58,170 nucleotides of DNA, taken from the NCBI GenBank assembly GCA_031972295.1, contig DALYEZ010000004.1:1-58170 (forward strand), written 5' to 3'. The stretch is from JALHNF01 sp031972295 (lineage in GTDB: Bacteria > Patescibacteriota > Minisyncoccia > Phycocordibacterales > UBA5272). The position numbers were made by a program, and so were the translations under genes. The notes under the pieces are model-generated. The model ran no database searches and had not been told where the DNA came from. It saw only the letters and a list, made by a program, of their open reading frames with translations. Of the stretch, positions 23,827-33,553 are shown piece by piece (position 1 is the stretch's first letter; the number at the start of each line of letters is the position of its first letter).

Positions 23827-24192
23827 ATGATCGACGTACAAAAATATAAAGTGATGCTTGAGGCTGAAAAAGAAGCGCTTGAAGTAAAGCTTGGAACAAT
23901 GGGACGGATTAACCCAGACAATAAAAATGATTGGGAGGCGATGCCAGCAGACTTTGATATAAACCCCGCGGACGACTCAGAGCTTGGCGACAAGATGGAA
24001 GAGATGGAAGAACAAAACGCCATTCAAAATCAGTTAGAAAACAGACTCCTTGATGTAAAGCGTGCTCTTGAAAAAATCGATAATGGAACATACGGCACCT
24101 GTGAGGTAAGTGGGGAACAAATCGAAGAAACTCGTCTTGATGCAAATCCTGCCGCTCGGACTTCTATTGCACATAAAGATACTATTTTCTAA
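23827..24192 (+). CDS. DksA/TraR-like protein with degenerate zinc site
   Basis: The 121-aa protein has the DksA/TraR layout: an N-terminal helical coiled coil (about 1-85, acidic in the centre) and the C-terminal zinc-finger block YGTCEVSGEQIEETRLDANP. Where the family has four zinc cysteines, this one has Cys92, Ser95, Ser113 and His116, so classic zinc binding is very doubtful. DksA-type proteins enter the RNA polymerase secondary channel, and cysteine-poor DksA forms exist in some bacteria. A TGG-TAGAAT -10 is 9 bases before the ATG. comM follows 9 bases after its stop. Confidence 0.85.
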   Translation: MIDVQKYKVMLEAEKEALEVKLGTMGRINPDNKNDWEAMPADFDINPADDSELGDKMEEMEEQNAIQNQLENRLLDVKRALEKIDNGTYGTCEVSGEQIEETRLDANPAARTSIAHKDTIF

Positions 24193-24201
24193 CCACCCAC
24201 C

Positions 24202-25728
24202 ATGGGATTTGCACGCATTCAATCAGCACAAGCAACTCCGACAACCGTACATGATATACGAGTAGAAGCCGACGTGCACCGTGGCCTCTACTCGTTTTCT
24301 ATTGTGGGGATTCCAGACCAAGCCGTTGAGGAATCAAAAGATCGTGTCACTTCAGCACTTCGAAATTCTGGATTCACCTCACCAAAAACAGAACACCAAA
24401 AAGTAACTATTTCGCTTTCTCCTGCACAACTCAAAAAAGAAGGTGCTCATTTTGATGTGCCTATTGCAATTGCGTATCTTGTTGCGTCAGGACAAATAAA
24501 ACCAAAGAATATCGAAAATATTTTATTTGTTGGTGAACTTGGACTTGATGGTTCGGTGCAAAAAACAAAAGGTGTCTTTCCCACAATTTTACATGCCATA
24601 AAAAACAACATCCAAGAAGTATTCATTCCGCTCCACAATGCACACGAAATTCTCGAAGACAAAAATGTGAATGTCTACGGTGTACAAACACTACGCGAGC
24701 TTGTTGATCATCTCATGGGAGTAAAAATACTTTCCCCACTTACTGCACCAGAAAGAAAAAAGAACGTGGGGCGTATTGATATAGACTTTGCGCACGTACA
24801 CGGACAAGACACTGCAAAGCGGGCACTTTTAATTGCCGCTTCTGGCAACCACAATATTGCACTCTTCGGCCCGCCAGGTACTGGAAAGACTATGCTTGCT
24901 CGCGCATTTCATAATATTTTGCCAGAGCTCTCCGAAGAAAATATGCTCGAAGTTACCAGTATCTATTCTGCCTCCGGTGCACTTGAAAACACTCTCATGT
25001 ACACACCTCCGTTTCGCGCACCTCATCACACCACATCACACGTCGCGCTCGTTGGTGGCGGCACAACACCACGTCCCGGGGAAGTAACTCTCGCACATCA
25101 TGGTGTGCTTTTTCTTGATGAGTTTCCAGAGTTTGAACGCAGATCAATAGAAAGTTTACGTCAACCACTTGAAGACGGTGTTATTCATGTTGCTCGAGCG
25201 CGAGGTCATGAAGTCTATCCGGCACGGTTTCTTTTGGTTGCAGCACTCAATCCTTGTCCGTGTGGTTTTCGTGGATCATTACACAAAACATGCAGTTGTC
25301 GAGAAACAGACCTAGCTCGGTATGATAGAAAAATTTCAGGTCCGATTGCTGACCGCATTGATCTATGGGTTCCTGTCGAGCATGTTGAATACGAAAAGCT
25401 CAATACCATCCCTGAAGGAGTTAAACTCTCACAGGATTATCGAGACGAAGTACGCACCGCACGTGATTTTTCAAAAAAACGAAATGAGAAAGTTTCTAAA
25501 GCAACCAACAACGAACTAACTTCAAACGAAATACAAAAAATAGGCGACTTTCACAAAACAGCTCTTGAGATTGCAATTAAAAGTGCAGAGAAATTATCAC
25601 TCTCGCCTCGAAGTTATTTTAAATTACTAAAAGTTGCTCGTACGATTGCAGATTTAGAAGAAAGTGTTCAAGTTCTTCCAAACCACATACTCGAAGCTTT
25701 ACAGTACAGAAAACAGGAAAGTAAATAA
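24202..25728 (+). CDS. comM: YifB/ComM-type Mg-chelatase-like AAA+ ATPase
   Basis: 508 aa. It has an N-terminal ChlI-like domain (about 20-170), a AAA+ core with Walker A GPPGTGKTM near residue 220 and Walker B VLFLDEFPEFERR. A cysteine block follows (NPCPCGFRGSLHKTCSC), as usual for YifB, and a C-terminal helical domain. In Vibrio and Acinetobacter ComM is a branch-migration helicase that helps integrate DNA taken up by transformation. That is of interest because the window also has a T4SS-like locus, though comM is widely conserved in bacteria and does not prove uptake. Confidence 0.96.
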   Translation: MGFARIQSAQATPTTVHDIRVEADVHRGLYSFSIVGIPDQAVEESKDRVTSALRNSGFTSPKTEHQKVTISLSPAQLKKEGAHFDVPIAIAYLVASGQIKPKNIENILFVGELGLDGSVQKTKGVFPTILHAIKNNIQEVFIPLHNAHEILEDKNVNVYGVQTLRELVDHLMGVKILSPLTAPERKKNVGRIDIDFAHVHGQDTAKRALLIAASGNHNIALFGPPGTGKTMLARAFHNILPELSEENMLEVTSIYSASGALENTLMYTPPFRAPHHTTSHVALVGGGTTPRPGEVTLAHHGVLFLDEFPEFERRSIESLRQPLEDGVIHVARARGHEVYPARFLLVAALNPCPCGFRGSLHKTCSCRETDLARYDRKISGPIADRIDLWVPVEHVEYEKLNTIPEGVKLSQDYRDEVRTARDFSKKRNEKVSKATNNELTSNEIQKIGDFHKTALEIAIKSAEKLSLSPRSYFKLLKVARTIADLEESVQVLPNHILEALQYRKQESK

Positions 25729-25736
25729 GAAAGTAA

Positions 25737-26660
25737 CTAGAACGGATTGCGTGGACCGTTACGGATTTCAAAGTGAAGATGCGGCCCTGTTGAGCGTCCA
25801 CTGTTTCCAAGCGCACCGATTGTTGCCCCTTGTTCTACAGTTTGTCCTTGCTCAACATAAATAGCAGACAGGTGAGCGTACAGAGTTTGTGTGCCATTTG
25901 GGTGCTGAATAACAATATAGTTTCCATAGCCTCCGTTCCATGCACCAAGCTTGGCAAGAATAACTGTTCCTTGAGCCGATGCACGGATAGCTGTTCCAAT
26001 AGGTCCCGCAATATCTACACCATTTCTTCCGTGAATACCCTGACTTTTTACACCACCAACAAGAGGACGAATGTAGTATCCGCTATACGCAACGGCTTTT
26101 GTTTTTGAAGTAGCAGGAGATACTTTTTTCACAACAGGCTCCACTATTTCTCCTTCAGGAACAATGAGTGTATCGCCAATCGCAAGTAAAGAGTTTTCGA
26201 TTAAACCATTAAAAAGCTCAATGTCTTCAACGTCCGCCTTGTACAACTTTGCAACAGATTTAAGGGTGTCACCCTTTTTAACCGTATGTCGGATTCCATT
26301 CACCGGAAGGATAACGAGCGTATCACCTTCTTTGATTGTTTTCTTCCGGAGATCATTTGCCCAAATAATAGTGTTTGGGGAAACGTTGAAAAGTTTTGCG
26401 ATTGCCTGGATAGTGTCGCCTTCACGAACGATATATACACTAATTTCATCAGTACTCGGAATAATGATTTCAGGCTCATTTGAAGCACGGATAGAGCCGT
26501 GATCTAAAGACATAAAACCCTCTTCTTTTGAAAGTGGGTCCGTAAGCTTTGCATCACTTCCTCCTGTTTCATACAAAAGGGGGAGGGTTTGGGTATTGAA
26601 CGCATCGGTTTGAGAGAAAAATGCGATACAATATATAAGACTAAATAATAGCTTTTTCAC
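25737..26660 (-). CDS. Secreted peptidoglycan peptidase, two LysM domains plus M23
   Basis: 307 aa. The signal peptide is followed by two LysM wall-binding domains (about 74-118 and 122-166, each with the GDT motif) and a C-terminal M23/LytM zinc endopeptidase (about 195-307). The zinc ligands are visible in IHGRNGVDIAG (His and Asp) and GPHLHFEIR. LYAHLS holds the other active-site His. It starts with GTG at 26660. A TATAAA with TG extension lies 10 bases upstream on the minus strand. It probably trims cell-wall cross-links. It is convergent with comM, with an 8-base gap. Confidence 0.94.
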   Translation of the reverse strand: MKKLLFSLIYCIAFFSQTDAFNTQTLPLLYETGGSDAKLTDPLSKEEGFMSLDHGSIRASNEPEIIIPSTDEISVYIVREGDTIQAIAKLFNVSPNTIIWANDLRKKTIKEGDTLVILPVNGIRHTVKKGDTLKSVAKLYKADVEDIELFNGLIENSLLAIGDTLIVPEGEIVEPVVKKVSPATSKTKAVAYSGYYIRPLVGGVKSQGIHGRNGVDIAGPIGTAIRASAQGTVILAKLGAWNGGYGNYIVIQHPNGTQTLYAHLSAIYVEQGQTVEQGATIGALGNSGRSTGPHLHFEIRNGPRNPF

Positions 26661-26699
26661 GAACCTTCTATTTATAGCAAATTCTAGCAGATTCGTGTA

Positions 26700-26727
26700 T
26701 TGACTAAATAGAAATATATATCATAAT
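26700..26727 (+). promoter_or_regulatory. Promoter of the 1162-aa gene, leaderless
   Basis: TTGACT (26700-26705), a 16-base spacer and CATAAT (26722-26727). Six bases separate the -10 from the ATG, so transcription should start at the A of the start codon. Confidence 0.72.
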
Positions 26728-26733
26728 ATTAAT

Positions 26734-29700
26734 ATGCCAAACCCCTCCAATAAAATTCCTGATTCTCTACTAGGTGTACATCCTGGGGATAGTGCAGATG
26801 CTTTGCGAGCAACCCTACAAGATACTGAATGGTCTTCATTAGATTCAGATAGTGACGCTCAAAAACTGTCGCAGGAAATAGGTCCTGGTGACTGGTCTGA
26901 CGACCTAGATTTACATACAGACTCTCAAGAACCATCTAAAAAAATAGAGGGTTGGGATTCCTTAGACACTCCACATAGTTCAGAAGATTCTTCTGAGACT
27001 CCAAATATCCAGGAACATGGAACGGACACAGTTGTGCCTACTTATTTTAATAGTGAAAAGGATTGGGAAATACCTAAAGCGAATATACACAGCGAAACAA
27101 AGGCTGATGACATACCAACACAAGTAGCAAGTACTGATCGTGAAATAAAACAAATTTCTAACATAAAAAACCCAGAAAAAGATACTGCGGATAAAGAAGT
27201 TAGCGTAGCTAAAGAAAAAATTCCTTGGGATAAAGTTTCTGAAGATTTTGATATTGAAACAGATGAAATTAAAACGGAAAGAGAGGCAAAGAAAATGGCG
27301 GGAGTATCTAATACTTTTGCTGAAAAAAAAGATCTGCCAGGTTCAGAAATAAAAGATTGGCAAATACAGGCACAAAAAAATATTGATGTTGCGGCAAAAA
27401 GGATCCACGAAGAAAGAACAGCAAAAGAAGCGATGCAAGCACCTAGTCCTTCAATCGACAAGAATTCTACTACAGATTTAAAAATAGAAAACTGGCAGAC
27501 GCAAGCGCAGAAAGACTTCGATATTGAAACAATTGGAATTGGAGCGGAGAAGGTAGCAAAAAAATCTTCTTCAAAGCCAGATTTGGAAACAATGCTTCAA
27601 GAAGGTATGGGTAGAACATTGCCGCCAAGAGAAAAGACTAGTCCTGGAAACGTTGTTAAAGGAAAAGTGCAGACGGCTGCTGCGATTTTAAGAGAGAGTC
27701 TCAAAAAAACTGGAGTTACTGCGGTAAGTGCTGCTTCATATGGAGGATCATTCGTACAGAGAGCTTTAGATGAATCAAAGAAACAGCATGGTACTGTGGC
27801 TGAAGCAAAAATAGAGACACCTCCGGAAAACATCATTGTCACTAAAAACGAAAAGGATATTTCTCTCGCTTCGATACTAAATCGAGTTACTATAACAAAG
27901 TCACCTGAAAGAACTAACTCAGAAAGTGATCAGTCTAAAACAGCGACTCAGTCAGAGTCGGTTACTAATCTAAAAGAATATGCTGCGTTGGAAAAAACCA
28001 TTCAAAAAAATAAAAATACTCTCACAGCTTATGAAATTGAAATAGGGAAAAACAAAAAAATTTTAGAGTCTTTGATAAAAACCGAACAAAATGTTTCTGC
28101 CGTACTCATAAATGAAACACTCCTTTCTACGGAAGAAAATGGAAAAATACTAGAAGTGATTAAGGAAAAAAGAAGAGGTATCGAGCAGTCAATTAAGAAA
28201 GCTGAAGGTGAATTAGAGTTGCTTAAAAAAGAACTCGCGACAATGGAAGCAGGGCTTGCTCTTATTGGTAAAGAAAATATGCTTATCACTTCACCGATCA
28301 CGGTAGAGAAAGCAGAAGAAAAACCACTTTTCAATAAAGAAAAGTTAAGTCCGTTCGAGCAAGGAATTGCTAATCAAGAAAGTATCGAAAGTCTTGCCGA
28401 ACTTCTTGTTTCAAAAGAATACAAAGATCACTTGTTTGGAAGTGGCACGCGCGTAGTGACAGGAACTGAGATGGCAAAAAGAATTTCAGAAAAAGTTTTA
28501 CAGGCAAAAAAAGGTGCTCAGGTAGATCCATACTTCTTTATTCCAGATGCAATCTTAGCAAACAAGGTTCACGAACTCTTAGAGACTTCTCTTTCTTGGC
28601 AGGAAAGTGTTTCAGAATTTGGAACACTTAGTTTTGAAAAAAAGGATTCCGAAATAAAAGAAGAAGCTGCTCAAAAGGCAACAGAGGCGACTATCCGAAA
28701 AGTTGCAGCAATAACAAATCCAGGACTGTGGAAAAAAATAACACACTGGGTTAAAACAGGTGGACAAACAAAAGAGGTCAAGGCAACACAGACAAGACTT
28801 CCTTTCTTGCTTTCATTTGTTGCGGCCATGGGACTTTGGGGAGCAACAGAAGGACAGGATATTGAAAAAACAAGTACGCCTGTAAGTACATCGACAGAAA
28901 CTACCGCTGAAACCCCTCAACCTAATATTAAAACCCAAAAAATAGACAAACTCTTTAATGAGGCAAAATCTAGTTCCGTAAAAGCAAGCACATCCGCACC
29001 TTCAGTTGGAATGCCCGCTCAATCAAAACCAGATGCGCAACCCCTTCCGACAAACGCACCTGCTGGGATACCTACCCAACCAGAAGTCGGTGTAACGCCA
29101 ATTGCAAATATGCCAGCATCTGAAGTGCCTACACAGCCAGAAGCAGACGTAACACCAATTACAGATACACCAGAGTCTGGAGTACCCACACAACCTGAGA
29201 CAGATGTAGTGCCTGCCACTATTGAAGTTGTAGAAAATGATCCTGCACAAATTTTCTTTCCTGCACAAGTAGAGAAACCTGTTGCTACGCAAGAAAAACC
29301 AAAGCAATTTTATTCTATAAACGAAATGCGAAATTGGTTTTCGCAAGATAAACAAAAACTTGCCGCACTTGAACGTGTACTTCATCATGCAGACGGACAA
29401 GAAGAAGAGGGGGCAAACGGACAACCTAATGTTCGAGCTTTCTGGTGGGAAACTATGCAACTCCAAAAAGTGAGCACAATGCTTCCAAATAAAGCAAATT
29501 CTCAAAGTCGAAACTTAACACGAGAATACAGAAACTATCACATCCGTGAAAGTGGCAGCAGGGACAATATCATCGAACTTCGAGGACTTGATGACAACCA
29601 ATTCATGACAACTGGGGCAAAACTAAGAGACTTTGATGTGTGGTGTAAAAATAGCCTTTTCCCCGCAACACAACAACTTGAGCAAAAGATTACACAAGAA

Positions 29701-30222
29701 GAGAAAGAGGTTCTAGCAAACACAACACAAACTTTGGGTGAGTACCTCACACAGGTAGTTTATCTTGGTGAAAAATATGGAGTTCAGATTAAAGGAATCC
29801 CAACACTCACCGAAACACAACAGCAAAAAGTACAGAATTTTCAACCAATCAAAACAGAAAATAAAATCCCCGCTACAAACACCGAAAACCTAGCATCACA
29901 AGAAAGAGGTGTATCTCCGACAGAAAATACATACTGGGCAGATGGCGCACTGAGAGGCGCTGAGCTCCATGGAGTTGGAAATACTATTTCTAATCTTGAA
30001 TGGCTTAATGGTCCTTTTGAAAATATGATTCGCCAATATTGGGATATACAGAGTGACATGAAGATACATCATCGTGGCTATACATCCGGAGAGCTTCAAT
30101 ATCTAAAGGCGCAGTTTGAGGAACTACGAAGGCGTGCTGATTGGCCAAGTACGCAAGGGAGTTTGAGACAAGTTGATAGAGTTCTCGCTGACATTGAAAC
30201 TCAATTAGGTGCATTCCAGTAG
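26734..30222 (+). CDS. Giant repeat protein of unknown function, 1162 aa
   Basis: Not recognised. It has no signal peptide. Residues 1-320 are acidic, disordered and contain about three degenerate copies of a 45-residue Trp/Asp/Lys block (near 162, 205 and 249; examples WDKVSEDFDIET and WQTQAQKDFDIET). Residues about 415-510 are a strong coiled coil. One membrane helix (LPFLLSFVAAMGLWGA) lies near 690. Next comes a Thr/Pro/Glu linker with three 19-residue repeats (about 780-830), then a globular helical domain (about 855-1162, Trp-rich). If the helix spans the membrane, the first 690 residues are inside and the rest outside. It may be a surface or cytoskeleton-like scaffold. The mRNA is leaderless. 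Confidence 0.8.
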   Translation: MPNPSNKIPDSLLGVHPGDSADALRATLQDTEWSSLDSDSDAQKLSQEIGPGDWSDDLDLHTDSQEPSKKIEGWDSLDTPHSSEDSSETPNIQEHGTDTVVPTYFNSEKDWEIPKANIHSETKADDIPTQVASTDREIKQISNIKNPEKDTADKEVSVAKEKIPWDKVSEDFDIETDEIKTEREAKKMAGVSNTFAEKKDLPGSEIKDWQIQAQKNIDVAAKRIHEERTAKEAMQAPSPSIDKNSTTDLKIENWQTQAQKDFDIETIGIGAEKVAKKSSSKPDLETMLQEGMGRTLPPREKTSPGNVVKGKVQTAAAILRESLKKTGVTAVSAASYGGSFVQRALDESKKQHGTVAEAKIETPPENIIVTKNEKDISLASILNRVTITKSPERTNSESDQSKTATQSESVTNLKEYAALEKTIQKNKNTLTAYEIEIGKNKKILESLIKTEQNVSAVLINETLLSTEENGKILEVIKEKRRGIEQSIKKAEGELELLKKELATMEAGLALIGKENMLITSPITVEKAEEKPLFNKEKLSPFEQGIANQESIESLAELLVSKEYKDHLFGSGTRVVTGTEMAKRISEKVLQAKKGAQVDPYFFIPDAILANKVHELLETSLSWQESVSEFGTLSFEKKDSEIKEEAAQKATEATIRKVAAITNPGLWKKITHWVKTGGQTKEVKATQTRLPFLLSFVAAMGLWGATEGQDIEKTSTPVSTSTETTAETPQPNIKTQKIDKLFNEAKSSSVKASTSAPSVGMPAQSKPDAQPLPTNAPAGIPTQPEVGVTPIANMPASEVPTQPEADVTPITDTPESGVPTQPETDVVPATIEVVENDPAQIFFPAQVEKPVATQEKPKQFYSINEMRNWFSQDKQKLAALERVLHHADGQEEEGANGQPNVRAFWWETMQLQKVSTMLPNKANSQSRNLTREYRNYHIRESGSRDNIIELRGLDDNQFMTTGAKLRDFDVWCKNSLFPATQQLEQKITQEEKEVLANTTQTLGEYLTQVVYLGEKYGVQIKGIPTLTETQQQKVQNFQPIKTENKIPATNTENLASQERGVSPTENTYWADGALRGAELHGVGNTISNLEWLNGPFENMIRQYWDIQSDMKIHHRGYTSGELQYLKAQFEELRRRADWPSTQGSLRQVDRVLADIETQLGAFQ
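29071..29220 (+). repeat. In-gene tandem repeat, 57-base unit
   Basis: Units begin at 29071, 29128 and 29185, each coding PTQPE followed by a variable Val/Thr/Pro segment (first two full length, third partial). The DNA copies differ at many third positions, so the repeat is old and held at protein level. It forms the stalk-like linker after the membrane helix. Confidence 0.88.
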
Positions 30223-30256
30223 TAGATTCCTCTCTTTAAAAGAGTATACTTGTTTC

Positions 30257-30802
30257 ATGGATTCAGTTACGTATATTCAAAATAAAGTTAAACTCGCGCT
30301 TGAGAAACATGGTGTTGTAAGTACTGAGCTCGATACTATTGCTCAGAATCTCGTGCCAAGTGTACTACAAGTGCTCGTGCACGATCATACAGATACACTT
30401 CATACGGTTCAAACAACTATCACCGTGCTCTCTGATGCAGAAACATTTGAACTCCCGCAAATAAAACGTATTCTGGATGCGAGTATTGAAAAAGTATGTG
30501 CCATGTACAAAGACGAGTACGTAGATATTTCAAACACAACCAACACTAATAACATCATTGTAAGTGATTTAAACACACTCCTTAAAACATCACCAACGAC
30601 TTGGAACACACTCAAAGAAAAAACGTACCAAGAACTCATGAATGATGCAACACCTGGTTCAAACGACGAACGGATATTTTTGTGGGTTGGAGAAATAAAA
30701 AAGGGAACAGGCATTACACCTGATATAAACGAGACGGTAGGCAACTACAGTAAGCGCGCAATTGCATCATTTTTAAAATCTCAACCAGAAATTCGAGCAT
30801 AG
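30257..30802 (+). CDS. Hypothetical protein, 181 aa
   Basis: Not recognised. It is a soluble mixed helical protein with no signal or membrane span, Thr- and Asn-rich in the middle (ISNTTNTNNIIVSD). The frame is open from 30209 but I choose ATG 30257, because TATACT (30245-30250) ends exactly 6 bases before it, matching the leaderless form seen throughout the window. Its gene lies between the 1162-aa protein and the UvrD helicase. Confidence 0.72.
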   Translation: MDSVTYIQNKVKLALEKHGVVSTELDTIAQNLVPSVLQVLVHDHTDTLHTVQTTITVLSDAETFELPQIKRILDASIEKVCAMYKDEYVDISNTTNTNNIIVSDLNTLLKTSPTTWNTLKEKTYQELMNDATPGSNDERIFLWVGEIKKGTGITPDINETVGNYSKRAIASFLKSQPEIRA

Positions 30803-30824
30803 ATGATATGGTATAGTGCTCTCT

Positions 30825-32738
30825 GTGATTGCGCTCAATAAAGAACAACAAAAGGCAGTAGAAACAACAGAAGGTCCGCTTCTTATCGTGGCTGGTGCAG
30901 GGGCAGGGAAGACAAAGACGCTTACTGAGCGAATTGTGCACATTATAAAAAAGGGAGTTGAGCCAGAAAAAATTCTTGCCATTACATTTACCAACAAAGC
31001 AGCACAAGAAATGCGAGCACGTATTATTGCGCGACTCGAAGAAGAAAAGCTCATTGAAAACGGTTCACGGACACCGATGATAAAAACGTTTCACTCATTT
31101 GGTGCATTTCTTTTACGTGAGCACTCAGCACTTTTTGGACTGACTCGGCATAGTCCTATTTTAGATGAAAGTGATGCTTTAGCCATTGTAAAAAATGTCT
31201 GCGAACAGCTTGGGTTAAACACAAAGCAATTCGACCCGAAACGAATGATGCACGCAATATCTCGCGCAAAAGGCGATGCAATACGACCTGATGAATATGG
31301 TACTCAAGCACAAGGTCCATTTCAAAAAAACGTCGCACAGGTGTGGCTTCGTTACGAAGACGAATTGCGAAAAAATAAATCACTCGATTTTGACGATCTT
31401 ATTTTACGTCCCTTACGGATGCTCCAAGAAAATGAGACATTCAGAAATTACTACCAAAATCATTTTCAATACATTCATGTCGATGAGTACCAAGACACTA
31501 ACGAAACACAGTACCAACTCACTAAAATCTTAGCAAGCAAGCATAAAAATATTTGCGTGGTTGGTGATAGTGACCAAAATATCTACAGTTGGCGCGGTGC
31601 GAACTTGAAAAATATTCTCAATTTCGAAACTGATTTTCCTCAGACAACCGTTGTGTTACTTGAACAAAACTACCGTTCAACAAAAACAGTTCTTGATGCA
31701 GCAAATGCGGTGATTGGAAAAAACAAAGCTCGTACTCCAAAAAATCTACGTACTGAAGGAGAAGACGGGGACCTCATTACGGTTGTACGCAACTGGGACG
31801 AAGGAGTTGAGGCACGGTGGATTGCTGAAAGATGCGCGGCACTTATTGTAAATGGCACAGAACCAAAAGAAATTGCAGTACTTTTCAGAACAAATTTCCA
31901 ATCTCGAGCACTTGAGCAGGGATTTATGGAATCAAATATTCCATATCGTATGCTTGGAGTACGGTTTTTCGACCGCAAAGAAGTTAAGGATATTGTTTCT
32001 TACATTCGCGTGGCGCTTGTTCGTGAAAGTGGAGCAGACTTTCGTCGTGCAGCAACGACACCGAGTAGAGGATTGGGTAAAGTAGCGATTACAAAAGTAT
32101 TAAGTGGAGAAGTGTCCGAAGAAAATGCTGACAAAAAGTTGAAACCTTTTTTCAATCTATTAAATACCATCAAAACGTACACAGAAGAGCACACGGTCGC
32201 TGAAACAATTTCATATGTGATGAAAGAAACTGGCTACGAAAAGATGTTGAAAGATGAAGGAACAGATGAAAGCCTTGAACGACTGGCAAACATTCAAGAG
32301 CTCGTATCTTTTGCAACACGCTACAATGAAGAGCTTGGGCTTTCTGGAATGGAACATTTTTTTGAAGAAGTTTCTCTTCTTACTGACAAAGAAACCGCGG
32401 AAGACAATGCGGTGCGCCTTATGACAATCCACGCCTCAAAAGGATTAGAGTTTGAATATGTTTTCATAACCGGGCTTGAACACGGACTCTTTCCAAGTGA
32501 GCGTGGTGCACACACCTCTCAAACACTTGAGGAAATGGAGGAGGAGCGACGACTCTTTTATGTTGCCCTCACACGTGCCAAGAAAAAACTATTCCTTTCT
32601 CATGCAGAGCTCCGCATGATTTTTGGATCAAAGCAAATTAACGTTCCTTCAGAATTTCTTGAAGACATTCCGGAACACTTGGTGGAGCACACAGTTGCAG
32701 ACAATGAGGGGAGTGGTAAAGTGATTGTGTATTTATAA
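30825..32738 (+). CDS. uvrD: UvrD/PcrA/Rep superfamily 1 DNA helicase
   Basis: ATP-driven 3'-5' helicase of repair and replication-fork upkeep. The 637-aa protein has Q motif LNKEQQKAV, Walker A AGAGAGKT (23-30), ITFTNKAA (Ia), DEYQDTN (II), VVGDSDQNIYSWRGA (III), LEQNYRS (IV), LMTIHASKGLEFEYVFITGLE (V, split) and VALTRAKKKLFLS (VI). It lacks the roughly 80-residue C-terminal tail of many PcrA/UvrD proteins. The start is taken as GTG 30825: the extended -10 TGG-TATAGT (30809-30817) ends 7 bases before it. The upstream in-frame GTG 30816 lies within that -10. Confidence 0.96.
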   Translation: MIALNKEQQKAVETTEGPLLIVAGAGAGKTKTLTERIVHIIKKGVEPEKILAITFTNKAAQEMRARIIARLEEEKLIENGSRTPMIKTFHSFGAFLLREHSALFGLTRHSPILDESDALAIVKNVCEQLGLNTKQFDPKRMMHAISRAKGDAIRPDEYGTQAQGPFQKNVAQVWLRYEDELRKNKSLDFDDLILRPLRMLQENETFRNYYQNHFQYIHVDEYQDTNETQYQLTKILASKHKNICVVGDSDQNIYSWRGANLKNILNFETDFPQTTVVLLEQNYRSTKTVLDAANAVIGKNKARTPKNLRTEGEDGDLITVVRNWDEGVEARWIAERCAALIVNGTEPKEIAVLFRTNFQSRALEQGFMESNIPYRMLGVRFFDRKEVKDIVSYIRVALVRESGADFRRAATTPSRGLGKVAITKVLSGEVSEENADKKLKPFFNLLNTIKTYTEEHTVAETISYVMKETGYEKMLKDEGTDESLERLANIQELVSFATRYNEELGLSGMEHFFEEVSLLTDKETAEDNAVRLMTIHASKGLEFEYVFITGLEHGLFPSERGAHTSQTLEEMEEERRLFYVALTRAKKKLFLSHAELRMIFGSKQINVPSEFLEDIPEHLVEHTVADNEGSGKVIVYL

Positions 32739-32743
32739 CACTC

Positions 32744-33553
32744 ATGCCAAAACGCCCCGATAGATTTAAAAATGTAGAAATTAAAGTAACACCTACACGT
32801 AAACCACGAGCAAAACGAAGTTTGGGCCAGAATTTTCTTACAGCATTATGGCCAGTGCGCACCATGGCAAAGGCAGCCGATATTCAACAAGGAGACATAG
32901 TACTTGAAATTGGCCCAGGAAAAGGCATCCTTACTAAAGAGCTTCTCTACTCTGGGGCGCATGTTATCGCGGTTGAAAAAGACGACGCTCTTTATGTGGC
33001 ACTTTTAGAAAAATTCGCGGAAGAAATTACATCGAAAAAACTCACCCTTATCCTTGGTGACATTTTAAAGCAGGATATTTCAAAAATCACAAAGCATGCG
33101 CCGTACAAAGTGGTAGCAAATATTCCATACAATATCACAGGACTCCTCATTCCTTTTTTCTTAGAGTCTTCTACGCAGCCAATTTCCATTACATTTTTAG
33201 TACAAAAAGAAGTTGCAAATCGAATTTGCACCCGTGACGACAAAGAAAGCATTCTCTCACTTTCAGTAAAAGTATTTGGCACACCAGAATATGTTGAAAA
33301 AGTATCGCGTTCACTATTCCGTCCTGCGCCAAACGTGGACTCAGCAATCATTCATATTAAAGACATCCATCCCGGCTTCGCTGATGAGAGTCAAAAGATA
33401 CAGTTTTTTGAAACTATCAAAAAAGCTTTCAATTCGCGACGTAAAAAAATATCAAGTACATTAAAAGGCATTCCACTTCCAGAAAACCTCAAAGACAAAA
33501 GGCCTGAGGAGCTTTCTGTACAAGACTTTTTACAGATTATTACTTTACACTAG
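32744..33553 (+). CDS. rsmA: 16S rRNA dimethyladenosine transferase
   Basis: KsgA-type enzyme that dimethylates A1518 and A1519 in 16S rRNA late in small-subunit assembly. The 269 aa include LGQNFL near residue 28, the SAM-binding EIGPGKGILTKEL, an acidic motif II, NIPYNITG (motif IV) and the substrate-binding KKAFNSRRKKI. The N-terminal 25 residues are a basic extension. It follows uvrD by 5 bases, so the two are co-transcribed. Its last 14 bases overlap the end of a convergent gene on the minus strand. Confidence 0.97.
   Translation: MPKRPDRFKNVEIKVTPTRKPRAKRSLGQNFLTALWPVRTMAKAADIQQGDIVLEIGPGKGILTKELLYSGAHVIAVEKDDALYVALLEKFAEEITSKKLTLILGDILKQDISKITKHAPYKVVANIPYNITGLLIPFFLESSTQPISITFLVQKEVANRICTRDDKESILSLSVKVFGTPEYVEKVSRSLFRPAPNVDSAIIHIKDIHPGFADESQKIQFFETIKKAFNSRRKKISSTLKGIPLPENLKDKRPEELSVQDFLQIITLH

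Noticed and set aside
29071..29220. Regular 57-base repeats that could suggest a CRISPR array.
   Set aside because: They are in frame inside a long gene, differ at codon third positions, have no spacers and code for a Pro/Thr/Glu linker.
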